Assembly: GCA_006247105.1 (NCBI GenBank)
Contig: CM016925.1
Location: 868,001-932,000, forward strand
Direction of reading: 5' to 3'
Source of the DNA: Giardia muris
Lineage: Eukaryota; Fornicata; Diplomonadida; Hexamitidae
DNA: 64,000 bases
The notes under the pieces were generated by a model. That model was not told the DNA's origin. It saw only the letters and a program-made list of their open reading frames with translations, and made no database searches. Shown piece after piece: positions 54,262-62,402 of the stretch. Position numbers and translations under genes: made by a program. Position 1 is the stretch's first letter; every line of letters starts with the position of its first letter.

Positions 54262-56418
54262 TCATTCCGTATCAAGGTCTGTAGGGAGCAGGATGACGGC
54301 AGAGGCGAGCAGATGCTTACAGTACACGTCGAGACAGCTATCACCTTCAAACATCAACGAATTTCCAACGATGACAAGGAGCCGTTTGGCCCGCGTTATG
54401 GAGACGTTGATACGTGCTTGATCGGTCAGGAACCCAAGATCGTGGTCTGAATTTGAACGAGTCATCGAAATGATAATGATCTCTTTCTCACGTCCTTGAA
54501 AGCTGTCCACCGTACTAATTTCTAGGCCCTTTTCGACGCTATCTGCCAGTTTGCTTTGTAATAAGCTCACCTGTGCTGAGTAGGGGCTAATACACCCGAT
54601 GGCATGCGCTGGAGCCTCAAGTCCTGCCAGTTCCAGCTTTGAGAGTAAATACTTGACAAATCTTGTAACAAGTTCTGCCTCACCTTCATTATATATGCTG
54701 AGTTGTGGGGCAATTACTCCGGAACCATCCTGCCTTGTCTCATCATATTCGGCAGAAGACGTATCCAAGAAGATCACTCTTGGATCACGAGAAATGGCAT
54801 CGTCCGCACATAAATCGAACCATTCGGGTCCAAGTAGCTTTGGATCGCTCAAGGAGATCTCGGCGTTGGAGGCGTCTGGAACCAGCTTCCCGTCATAAAA
54901 TATGCTACTAGGGAAGGCACAAATCTCTTTATTGAAACGGTACTGCTTTTCCAGCATGATTAAGGAACTAGTCTCTGCTAAGGCAGGGTTCTCAACGAGA
55001 CGTGCCATGAATGGTTTCGAAAAGACCTTATCACCCTTTGCTCCATCCGTTAGAACGGTAGGGGTCAACTGTTTCGGATCTCCAGCCAAGACTAGACGAG
55101 CCTTGCTCATAAGGATTGCAGAGGCAAGTGCCACGTCAAGTGCTTGACCGGCCTCGTCAATAACGACAAGGTCGAAGCCACCACTGGAACGGGCAGCTCG
55201 TGAGCAAGCTTCAGAACAGACGCCACTAAGCGTTGCGAAGATGATACGACTCCCGTAGATTCGTTCCAAGCCTTCCTTCTGGGCTACAGCTAAGTCCTTC
55301 ATTGCCGCGCGTACAGCGTCACGGCAGGCATAAAGGTGCTGCTTGTCACCCCCCATAGCCTTGAGCTTGGTCTTCGCCTTCGCATATCCAGCTTCGGCCT
55401 TTGTAAGTGCGGTCCGTGCACTCTTCAACTCGGAGGCATGCTCCTCTGAAAGCCGTGACCCTGCGAGAAACGGGAAGACCAGCTCTGTCGTAGTTCGTGC
55501 AGTCGTCCCTATACGAAGGAGTTGGTCGGTGGACACGTTAAGCTTACCAAGGGCCTTTTTGACGCCGAGCACAAGGTTATCAGTGGCGGTATTTGAAGGG
55601 GCGCATACGAGAACGCGCTTTCCAGGGTTTGAAAGTGAGTATAAGGCAAGTGCGGCTGACAAGGTTGTCGTCTTCCCAGTACCAGCAGGTCCCCAAATAA
55701 CGGCCAATGGGGCGGATGAATTAACTAACCAGACGGCTTCTCTTTGCTTTTCGTTGAGTCCAAGTTCTGGAGGGATCTTCAAGTGTTTCCTTGTATATTC
55801 AAGATCAACCTTCTCAGGTGTCGCCTTCCCAAGGATGAGGTCTATGAAGTAGGCCTTAACCCGTAAATAGTCATCAGTGGGCTGTTTGCGCCATGGTGTC
55901 CCTTGACCCTTAAGGAGTGATAAGGTGTTATTGAGATAACGATGAGTCGCATCACTCCCGCTACGAATCAGGACAAACGGGCCAACGGCTTCAAGCTCAT
56001 CAACTTCAAGACCACAAAGAAGTATATTGATCGTTTGGTGTGTAATGGACGTCACGTTGGCTTGACAAAGGACATGCAGTCCATGGTCTGCAAGTGCAAC
56101 AATGTCACGTGTTCGAAACGCGGAAACATCTGGGCCAAGAGGTCGTCCACTTTCACGACCCAAAACCAGTTGTGCCTTCTCAGGTCCAACTTGCGCTTGC
56201 ATCTCGAGGATGTGCAAGCCCTTCACTGCATAACCGGCCTTCTGCAGGGTCTGAAGTGGATACGGGTCTAAGGAGGCATGGTACTGGATGAAAGCAGAAG
56301 GTCCTTGATACTGGTCAAAGTTAAGGCCCTCAACGGTTGGACATCGCCGTTGATCCTCCTCATACTCTCTAGTGAGCTGCTTCTCTTGTCTCTCAACCCA
56401 TTCCGCTAACCCTAACAT
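54262..56418 (-). CDS. Superfamily 1 RNA/DNA helicase, IGHMBP2-like (UPF1 group)
   Basis: A 718-residue helicase of the UPF1 group. Motif I is WGPAGTGKTTT near residues 242-252, motif II VVIDEAGQALD near 418-428, motif III GDPKQLTPTV near 447-456, motif IV/V STVDSFQGREKEIIIIS near 637-653, and motif VI VSITRAKRLLVIVGN near 675-689. The N-terminal quarter has the extra beta-barrel region of this group; the ending lacks R3H and zinc-finger domains found in animal IGHMBP2. Proposed role: 5'-3' unwinding on RNA or DNA, acting in translation or mRNA quality control; this is from the family. UPF1 itself has a Cys/His-rich zinc domain that is absent here. The start overlaps the upstream ankyrin gene by 7 bp (ATG inside its final codons), so this ATG is plausible but could lie a little downstream. 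Confidence 0.85.
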   Translation of the reverse strand: MLGLAEWVERQEKQLTREYEEDQRRCPTVEGLNFDQYQGPSAFIQYHASLDPYPLQTLQKAGYAVKGLHILEMQAQVGPEKAQLVLGRESGRPLGPDVSAFRTRDIVALADHGLHVLCQANVTSITHQTINILLCGLEVDELEAVGPFVLIRSGSDATHRYLNNTLSLLKGQGTPWRKQPTDDYLRVKAYFIDLILGKATPEKVDLEYTRKHLKIPPELGLNEKQREAVWLVNSSAPLAVIWGPAGTGKTTTLSAALALYSLSNPGKRVLVCAPSNTATDNLVLGVKKALGKLNVSTDQLLRIGTTARTTTELVFPFLAGSRLSEEHASELKSARTALTKAEAGYAKAKTKLKAMGGDKQHLYACRDAVRAAMKDLAVAQKEGLERIYGSRIIFATLSGVCSEACSRAARSSGGFDLVVIDEAGQALDVALASAILMSKARLVLAGDPKQLTPTVLTDGAKGDKVFSKPFMARLVENPALAETSSLIMLEKQYRFNKEICAFPSSIFYDGKLVPDASNAEISLSDPKLLGPEWFDLCADDAISRDPRVIFLDTSSAEYDETRQDGSGVIAPQLSIYNEGEAELVTRFVKYLLSKLELAGLEAPAHAIGCISPYSAQVSLLQSKLADSVEKGLEISTVDSFQGREKEIIIISMTRSNSDHDLGFLTDQARINVSITRAKRLLVIVGNSLMFEGDSCLDVYCKHLLASAVILLPTDLDTE

Positions 56419-57368
56419 TTATTCCCCACTTTAAGACGCCTGATCTCTTCATCAGTGAAAATGGAAGGCGGGACTTGATAGCTCATCTGTAAGACTCGTT
56501 CCTGTAAGTCCATGTTCTCGGCGATTAATCGAACATTCTCCCCCTTTGTCGTCCGAAGTTCTCCTCGCATTTGACGACACTTTGGGCATGGACCAAGGCG
56601 TTTGAGAGCTTGCTCGCTCTTATCCTGCTGAAGTCGTAACGCCCGATTGTCGTTGAAGAGGACATCAACCTCTTCTGATAATTCAGCTATCTTTCCTTTT
56701 GCTTGCTCTAATTCGCCTACTAAGCCTTCACAATTCGAGGCCGTTGCTCGAAGTCTATCCACCTCCATCTCAAGTTCCTCCATACGGCTTGTTGCAAGGT
56801 GTAATGCATCTTGTGCCATACTCAAATCCTTCTGTGTAGCAAGAAGCTCCTCACTTATCAAAGGGACCCTCTCAGTCGTGGTAGCGGAGCCAAGACTACG
56901 GACCGTCAGTTGCATATCTGGGAGTGGTGGAATACCACCTTCTACAACACCTCTCAGTAATTGAGATACTTCATATTGCTTGCTTAGTTCTGCAAAACGG
57001 ATACACTCCGAGGCATAGCAGGCCTCATAAGGTAGGAGTAAGGAAACCATCTTCGTATCTCCCGCCTTTACGGCCCGTATCAATGCGGTTTCAGCCGTTC
57101 GCATTCGTCCTTCAGAAGGTGCTAAGAATACGACTGCCTCATGAAAGCCTTCTTCTGCGGCGATCATCAAAGCTGTCGTCCCACGTGGCGTGGTCAGTCG
57201 TGCCTCAAGAGGAGTTAAAAGCTCAATAGCGTCGATCTGTCGGCTTTTGACCGCAACCATCAGAGCTGTAAGGCCTCGCTCATTACTCGAGCATGCGTAC
57301 CGGTGGTATTGAAGTGAGAGGAACGAGACGTCGCCCTGGCTTGCAGCTCGGAACCATGCATGCGCCAT
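56412..57368 (-). CDS. Ankyrin-repeat and coiled-coil protein (Giardia 21.1 type)
   Basis: A 318-residue protein. Residues 1-125 hold about four ankyrin repeats in the Giardia style, seen as GLTALMVAVKSRQIDAIELL, TPRGTTALMIAAEEGFHEAV and TALIRAVKAGDTKMVSLLLP. A coiled coil spans about residues 180-265 (LSMAQDALHLATSRMEELEM, GKIAELSEEVDVLFNDNRAL), and a Cys pair (CPKCRQMR, near residue 270) precedes a short terminal helix. The opening MAHAWFRAASQGDV is typical of this class. No kinase domain is present, so it belongs to the repeat-only group, whose functions are mostly unknown. Its start shares an 11-bp divergent spacer with the MOZART1-like gene, and its stop overlaps the helicase start. Confidence 0.85.
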   Translation of the reverse strand: MAHAWFRAASQGDVSFLSLQYHRYACSSNERGLTALMVAVKSRQIDAIELLTPLEARLTTPRGTTALMIAAEEGFHEAVVFLAPSEGRMRTAETALIRAVKAGDTKMVSLLLPYEACYASECIRFAELSKQYEVSQLLRGVVEGGIPPLPDMQLTVRSLGSATTTERVPLISEELLATQKDLSMAQDALHLATSRMEELEMEVDRLRATASNCEGLVGELEQAKGKIAELSEEVDVLFNDNRALRLQQDKSEQALKRLGPCPKCRQMRGELRTTKGENVRLIAENMDLQERVLQMSYQVPPSIFTDEEIRRLKVGNKC

Positions 57369-57379
57369 GCTGTAGAAAT
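57369..57379. promoter_or_regulatory. 11-bp bidirectional start region
   Basis: Only GCTGTAGAAAT separates the divergent ATGs of the ankyrin gene (57368) and the MOZART1-like gene (57380). It is mildly AT-rich in the right-hand part. Confidence 0.35.
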
Positions 57380-57547
57380 ATGCAAACTGGACGTACTTTC
57401 ACATTGCTTGAGGAACTATCAGCCCTCCTTAACACAGGCCTGAGCCGAGACGCGCTTGCTGCCCTGTTGGCACTCTGTGAAGAGGGTGCAAACCCCGAGG
57501 CGCTTGCAGCAGCAGTGCGAGCCATCCGTTCCCTTCCACTCTCGTAG
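57380..57547 (+). CDS. MZT1: MOZART1-like gamma-tubulin complex subunit
   Basis: A 55-residue protein. After MQTGRTF it reads LLEELSALLNTGLSRDALAA, then CEEGANPEALAAAVRAIRSL. This matches MOZART1 (MZT1/GIP1) residue for residue at its key positions: 'LLEIS.ILNTGL..ETL' and 'CE.G.NPEAL..VI.ELR'. In other eukaryotes MOZART1 binds the N-termini of gamma-tubulin complex proteins and helps recruit and activate them at microtubule-organising centres. Known MOZART1 proteins are about 65-80 residues and have longer tails, absent here. The frame stays open further upstream to 57293, with an ATG at 57356, but the ATG at 57380 gives a compact protein and avoids overlap with the ankyrin start. Tail-to-tail with the next coiled-coil gene, 16 bp apart. 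Confidence 0.75.
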   Translation: MQTGRTFTLLEELSALLNTGLSRDALAALLALCEEGANPEALAAAVRAIRSLPLS

Positions 57548-57563
57548 AGCCGTACGTGAATGA

Positions 57564-59174
57564 TTACCTGCTGATTCGAGAGAGACGCTGCTCACGCTTC
57601 TGACGCACCATCGCGGCGACGTCTATCTCCCCGTCGTCGTCGCGTATCGCGGAGCGCTCGACATTCACGATCTGCGATGTCGGAAGGTGCAACCCACTAG
57701 CAATCGCGGGTGTCTGGAGCTGGAGACGCATGCTTGGCCTGCTGGTGACGGTTGCCGGGCTTTCCGTCGAATAGTCCGTAGGATCTCGTGTGGTTAGGAA
57801 TCCGCTCTCATACTCCGTTAATGGCTGTTGTAGTAAAGCACGAGTTCGTAGCCCTTCATTCTCTCGCCTCATCGATCCCCGGTCAACGGAGGTACGGTGG
57901 CCATTAGTGGTGGTAGTGGTAGTAGTATTGGTAGTAGCTGTCAACTGTGCCTCAAGAACCTCAATCCTATCCATAAGTGTCATTCTCGTTTGCTCATGGT
58001 TTTCGAGCATCTCCCGCTTCTGGTGCTTGAGCTGACGAATGACAAGTTCCATATCTCCCATTTCCGCAGCCATCCGTTCCAGCTCAAGGATCTTTCCTTC
58101 TACATCAAGAGACTCGAGGGTTCCAATCCTTTGGCGTAACGCCTCGTTGTCCTTACGAAGGAATTCGACCTCAGCTGTCAGCTCCGAACCGGCTTGTTGT
58201 GCAGACGATTTGATAATGGCACATTCCTTTTGAAGTGATGTGACACTGCGCTCGGCAAGCTCGAGTTCCTGACGTAGCTCAGTGACGAGATCAACCTTCT
58301 CTCGGATGACATCAATGAGTTGTTGCCGTTCATGACTCAAAGTCTCGACCATTCTGCGAAGAGTATCGAGTTCGGATCGTTCCGATTGGGCAGTAAGGAC
58401 TAGACTCTTCTTCTCTTTCCGAAGCTCTAAGAGCTCTCCCTCGAAGGTTGCAAGCTTCTCTCGCAGCATTTGGACCTCACTAGAAAGAACACTATTTTCC
58501 CTTCGAAGATTGGCAGTGATTTGGGCGACAGTGGCACCTCCCGATGCAGTCCCCCCAGAGTATCCGGCCCCTTGCTTATCTCTACTAGGAGGGGGGAGAG
58601 ATATGTCGGGTTCCTTTGCTGCACGGTTTAATGATAGCAAGTTTGCCCGAAGACGGTCGACACCCTCGTTGAGCTTCATAGCCTGCTGTTCAATCGCACT
58701 TGCGCTTGCTGGGCGCTTACTTGCAGTCAGTAGGTGAGTATTCCGTGCAACGCCAGAGACACCAGGAACTGTGGGGACAGCAGCGGCCGTCGTCAAATGG
58801 ACGTCACTAATCCTGACGGAATGGGTGGTACGAACGGGTCCAGCAGACCCTGGCCTCGCCCGTGGGTAGTTGGAGACACATAGATCATCTGCAGATAGGT
58901 CGGTGTTGTCGTTTTCATCCGCGGGCTCAGCGATGAGGGCGCGAACCCGCTTGAGGTGCTCCTCGTATTCCGAGTACTCTCGCGTCAAGGTGTTGAGCTC
59001 CTCGGCGGAGAAGCTATTGTTTGCCAATGCTAGAGACATCGAGCGCTGGAAGCCACGAAATTCCGACTCAACGCGCTCGAATTCGCCGAGTGCGGCGGCC
59101 GGCTCGGCCATCATCTGCGTGAGGGTCTGATTGTATGCGCGAAGGCGACTCAGGAGCTCCTCGCATGCGGGCAT
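57564..59174 (-). CDS. Coiled-coil protein with disordered flanks, unknown
   Basis: A 536-residue protein, not recognised. A helical N-terminal part (residues 1-85, LLSRLRAYNQTLTQMMAEP) is followed by a Pro/Ala/Ser-rich stretch with KRPASASA. The central coiled coil spans about residues 215-405 (LRRENSVLSSEVQMLREKLA, IREKVDLVTELRQELELAER). A Thr-rich tract (TATTNTTTTTTT) near residues 410-422 comes from a short DNA repeat. The tail is Ser/Thr/Arg-rich and ends RQKREQRLSRISR. Residues near the N-terminus resemble no clear family. This suits a flagellar or cytoskeletal role, but that is inference. It converges on the MOZART1-like gene and diverges from MCM3 across 414 bp. Confidence 0.75.
   Translation of the reverse strand: MPACEELLSRLRAYNQTLTQMMAEPAAALGEFERVESEFRGFQRSMSLALANNSFSAEELNTLTREYSEYEEHLKRVRALIAEPADENDNTDLSADDLCVSNYPRARPGSAGPVRTTHSVRISDVHLTTAAAVPTVPGVSGVARNTHLLTASKRPASASAIEQQAMKLNEGVDRLRANLLSLNRAAKEPDISLPPPSRDKQGAGYSGGTASGGATVAQITANLRRENSVLSSEVQMLREKLATFEGELLELRKEKKSLVLTAQSERSELDTLRRMVETLSHERQQLIDVIREKVDLVTELRQELELAERSVTSLQKECAIIKSSAQQAGSELTAEVEFLRKDNEALRQRIGTLESLDVEGKILELERMAAEMGDMELVIRQLKHQKREMLENHEQTRMTLMDRIEVLEAQLTATTNTTTTTTTNGHRTSVDRGSMRRENEGLRTRALLQQPLTEYESGFLTTRDPTDYSTESPATVTSRPSMRLQLQTPAIASGLHLPTSQIVNVERSAIRDDDGEIDVAAMVRQKREQRLSRISR
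57905..57938. repeat. Short GGT/AGT-type tract encoding poly-threonine
   Basis: A degenerate trinucleotide tract on the plus strand (units GGT, AGT, TGG) that encodes mostly threonine in the coiled-coil gene on the minus strand. It lies at a domain boundary and could vary in length. Confidence 0.6.
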
Positions 59175-59588
59175 TTTTTGCTTCGACGAGCTCCAATACG
59201 ATGTGGTCGTTGTGACCAGTATTCGTCACGAGTATTCGAGTAGGACTGTCCAGGTACTCATCGCTGTGAGGCTATGATGCTCAGAGCTCGATATCTTACA
59301 ACAAGAAGAACTCAGAAAGAGCCCAGTACTTATTCGCGATATATGGAAGGAAGGAGATAAGGAGAGAGAGGAACCTAGGGACTACTTCCATATATGCGTA
59401 CCTGTGCCTACAGGGAGAGGAATGAGATTCAAGGAGGGTTATTCATGCACTTTACTATGCAATTTCAGGTCTTCACAATTGAAGCTTTGAGATGTGCCTC
59501 CTTTCTCAGATGCGGGTATTGTGGAGTGAAGCGTCAAGAGGTTGGCTCCCAGTCCTTATCGATCCTTGCAACGATTTGCTAAAATACG
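59175..59588. other. 414-bp divergent intergenic region
   Basis: Between the divergent coiled-coil and MCM3 genes, and by far the longest gap in the right half. No tRNA-like or repeat structure was seen. A purine-rich run lies near 59345-59375 (starts GGAAGGAAGGAGATAAGG). A 62-codon frame at 59394-59582 has no recognisable content. AT-rich patches near 59335-59400 and just upstream of the MCM3 ATG may hold initiators. Confidence 0.5.
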
Positions 59589-62396
59589 ATGGCTTTATCG
59601 AATCGTGATCCTCGACAGGCTATACAGGAGTTCGAGCGGATCACGGGGAGTTACCTTTCGCAACAGGCGAATAGCTCGCGCCGAAGTGGCCCCGATGTCT
59701 CGACGGTCGAGCTTTCGTTATCCGAGATCCTACATCGTAGTGAGCAATTCTATACCGCCCTCATGACACGCCCTTATGTCTATATCCCAGCGATTGAGGG
59801 ATACCTCAACGAGCGTCATCAGCAAGGGATCCAGCTTCACCCACTCAGGGTCGTCTTCACAGGCTTCGTCGTCGGGTCTCGTAATGTGATGCCACGCACC
59901 ATGAATTCCCAGTGCCTCAGCCAAATGTACAAGGTGGTGGGGATCGTGACTCGTTTGGCCATGCCTAGGCCGTCATTGGAGACGCTAATTGAGTATAATC
60001 CGCGTACACGAGCCTTCAGTTCCACTAATTACGAAGACCCATATGCTACCCTTGCTCCTAGGACGATAAAGAACTTCATCGTTCGACAGCGATCTATCCT
60101 TTATCAACCCACCACGGACAACCATCCGGAACCAGTTAATCCAACCGTCACTCAGGAAGCTAATGAGTCGGACCCACTCATACGCGAGTATGGCCTCTCC
60201 AGCTTCAAGGATGTCCAACGCATTCTTGTCCAGGATAGACCTGGAGATGTACCCCCTGGGCGGCTTCCCAGATCCATCCCAATCATCCTTTGTGATCACC
60301 TTATCGATAGCTGCAAGTCCGGAGATTGCGTCGAGGTCATTGGAGTCTATAATCCCGGGATGCATGCACGTACCTCGGAGCCTTGGCTGAAGTCTTCCTC
60401 CATTCAGAACTTCATGTTAGCCTTATCTGTTACGGTCGTTGAGGCCATCCCTCGACGTACAATTCTTACGGTTGAAGACGCCGTTATCCGCTTCCTTAAG
60501 CGTTGCACAGACATCGCTCGTTATCGTCGCTACGCTGATGCTCAGCAGATCGTCTCTCTTTCCTCCTACACCTATGATGTCTTGACCTACTCATTGGCAC
60601 CCTCAGTCTATGGACACGAGCTGATCAAACGGGGCTTGGTCCTCCAGCTGTTGCAGGGCGTTGCGCGTGAGTTCTCGCGCTCGAGCCGTATTCGTGGCGA
60701 CATCAACATTTTACTCGTCGGAGACCCCGGAAGCTCCAAATCCCAACTTCTTCGAGTTATGAGGCACATGTTACCTATCACCGTTCAAACAACTGGACGT
60801 GGTTCCTCAGGTGTTGGTCTCACAGCTGCAGTTGTCATCGACTCGACAACTGGGGAGCGACGTTTGGACCCTGGTGCGGCTGTCCTTGCAGATCGCGGGC
60901 TTCTTCTTATTGATGAGTTCGACAAGGTGTTAGCAGACGATAGAGCACTCCTTCACGAGGCTCTCGAGCAGCAAAGCGTCTCGGTCAGCAAGGCTGGTCT
61001 CCATTGTACTCTCAATGCTCGTTGTAGCGTCCTTGCGGTCGCAAACCCGGTCTATGGCTTCTTCAATACTTCTCGCACCTTTGCAGAGAACATCGCTCTC
61101 CCCGACTCTCTCTTGAGCCGCTACGACCTTATTTACTTGGTCCGTGATACGACCGCGCTCGATGAGAAAATTGCCGCGCACGTGCTAGCCAATCATTCCC
61201 TTGGGCTAAGTCTTCAGGAACATGAATATCAGCAACAACAGAAGCATGCCCTTGCGGATGCCCTTACGCATAATGCAGAGGATTGGACATACGCTCCTGG
61301 TGATGCAGCTACTGAGGACCTACTTTCCAGAAGAAGGGCTGCTCTAGATAATGGTTTTGTCTTCGATGAATATGAAAACCTTCTTGACATCAGTTGCGAG
61401 CAGATCTCGGCCTACGTTCTACAATGGCCAGACGTTACGACTCAACATACGGCCTCAACACAAGAAGGAAACGATGAGGAGGCTGCTATTATCCGACAGG
61501 TCCTTGAAAGTCCTGAGGCCAAGGAGCGTCTTTCAGAGGAGCGGTGGAATACTGGGAAGTTACTCCCGCATGGGACTAGTCTAACCGACGATGCGAGCTC
61601 CTCCTCAAGGACGTCCCTTTCGCTTGATGCCCTTCACCCGAACTGCTTCCTTACGTACTCCTCGGTTATTCATCGCTCCCTTGTTGACCAATTGGCGACC
61701 GATTGGAACTGTAACGCGTACGTCGTCAATCCTGCTCGGGCATTAGTCTCTCATGACTTCTTCCGAGAAATTGTTAGTTTTTGTCGTTCCTTTAACAAGA
61801 CAGGGCCATATCTCTCGGAAGAAGCACGAGAACAGATCGCCTTCTGTTATAATGATATGAGACAACGGTCAATTGGACCACGAAGTAAGCAGCCAAATAC
61901 TCCGATCACTGCCCGTGTCCTTGAGTCATTGATTCGCCTAGCTACGGCCCTCACGAAGTTGAGCTTACCGCCACGTAACGTCGAGGCCGAGGACGTCCTT
62001 GAGGCGTACGTATTGATGCGGACGAGCCTGTTCAACGACTCCGAAGAGGCCGTCCGAAAGGAAGCCTTTCTTAGAACAAAGGCACAGTCACAATCACAAA
62101 CGACTATTCAGAAGTCTTCAAGGACACGTACTTCAACGCAGCGGCAGCCTACTACTGCCACCGCTACCCCTAACGAGGAACGGTATCAAATCCTTGCAGA
62201 CTTTGTTGGAAGATACTTGCAAGCCACAGACTCCCTACAAGTACCCATACGAGACGTTCAAGCCGCATTGGATGCCCATTGTCGTGAGAGGGGGATCCCA
62301 CTTTATGGGGGGGACGAGGTGATGGACCTGATAGCTCGCTTCGTTAACGAGATGAGTGGAGTCTTCCTTGAGGGAGATGAAATCTACAAAATTTGA
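59589..62396 (+). CDS. MCM3: DNA replication licensing helicase MCM3
   Basis: A 935-residue subunit of the MCM2-7 replicative helicase. Walker A is GDPGSSKSQLLR near residues 378-389, followed by TTGRGSSGVGLTAAV, Walker B LLLIDEFDK near 438-446, and the arginine-finger region SLLSRYDLIY near 507-516. The MCM3 class is indicated by LNARCSVLAVANPVYGFF near 476-493 (MCM3 has 'NARCSVLAAANPVYGRYD') and FAENIALPDSLLS. The N-terminal domain (residues 40-300) is MCM-like with no clear zinc ribbon Cys set seen. A long, Ser/Thr/Gln-rich linker lies near 825-860 before a winged-helix-like C-terminus (YQILADFVGRYLQATDSLQV). The start at 59589 is the first ATG. The stop lies inside an AGTGAAT signal that also covers the start of the next gene. 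Confidence 0.92.
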   Translation: MALSNRDPRQAIQEFERITGSYLSQQANSSRRSGPDVSTVELSLSEILHRSEQFYTALMTRPYVYIPAIEGYLNERHQQGIQLHPLRVVFTGFVVGSRNVMPRTMNSQCLSQMYKVVGIVTRLAMPRPSLETLIEYNPRTRAFSSTNYEDPYATLAPRTIKNFIVRQRSILYQPTTDNHPEPVNPTVTQEANESDPLIREYGLSSFKDVQRILVQDRPGDVPPGRLPRSIPIILCDHLIDSCKSGDCVEVIGVYNPGMHARTSEPWLKSSSIQNFMLALSVTVVEAIPRRTILTVEDAVIRFLKRCTDIARYRRYADAQQIVSLSSYTYDVLTYSLAPSVYGHELIKRGLVLQLLQGVAREFSRSSRIRGDINILLVGDPGSSKSQLLRVMRHMLPITVQTTGRGSSGVGLTAAVVIDSTTGERRLDPGAAVLADRGLLLIDEFDKVLADDRALLHEALEQQSVSVSKAGLHCTLNARCSVLAVANPVYGFFNTSRTFAENIALPDSLLSRYDLIYLVRDTTALDEKIAAHVLANHSLGLSLQEHEYQQQQKHALADALTHNAEDWTYAPGDAATEDLLSRRRAALDNGFVFDEYENLLDISCEQISAYVLQWPDVTTQHTASTQEGNDEEAAIIRQVLESPEAKERLSEERWNTGKLLPHGTSLTDDASSSSRTSLSLDALHPNCFLTYSSVIHRSLVDQLATDWNCNAYVVNPARALVSHDFFREIVSFCRSFNKTGPYLSEEAREQIAFCYNDMRQRSIGPRSKQPNTPITARVLESLIRLATALTKLSLPPRNVEAEDVLEAYVLMRTSLFNDSEEAVRKEAFLRTKAQSQSQTTIQKSSRTRTSTQRQPTTATATPNEERYQILADFVGRYLQATDSLQVPIRDVQAALDAHCRERGIPLYGGDEVMDLIARFVNEMSGVFLEGDEIYKI

Positions 62397-62402
62397 GTGA
62401 AT
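62396..62402 (+). promoter_or_regulatory. AGTGAAT poly(A) signal at MCM3 stop and next start
   Basis: The sequence TTTGAGTGAATG holds the last base of the MCM3 stop codon, the AGTGAAT signal, and the ATG of the following gene (62401-62403). The two genes are therefore separated by only 4 bp. Confidence 0.65.

Noticed and set aside
56404..56416. Telomere-like TAACCCTAAC run (also CTAACCCTAAG near 55-65)
   Set aside because: Both lie inside coding sequence (helicase N-terminus and GTPase) and encode ordinary Leu-Gly codons; they are not repeated further, so they are chance matches.
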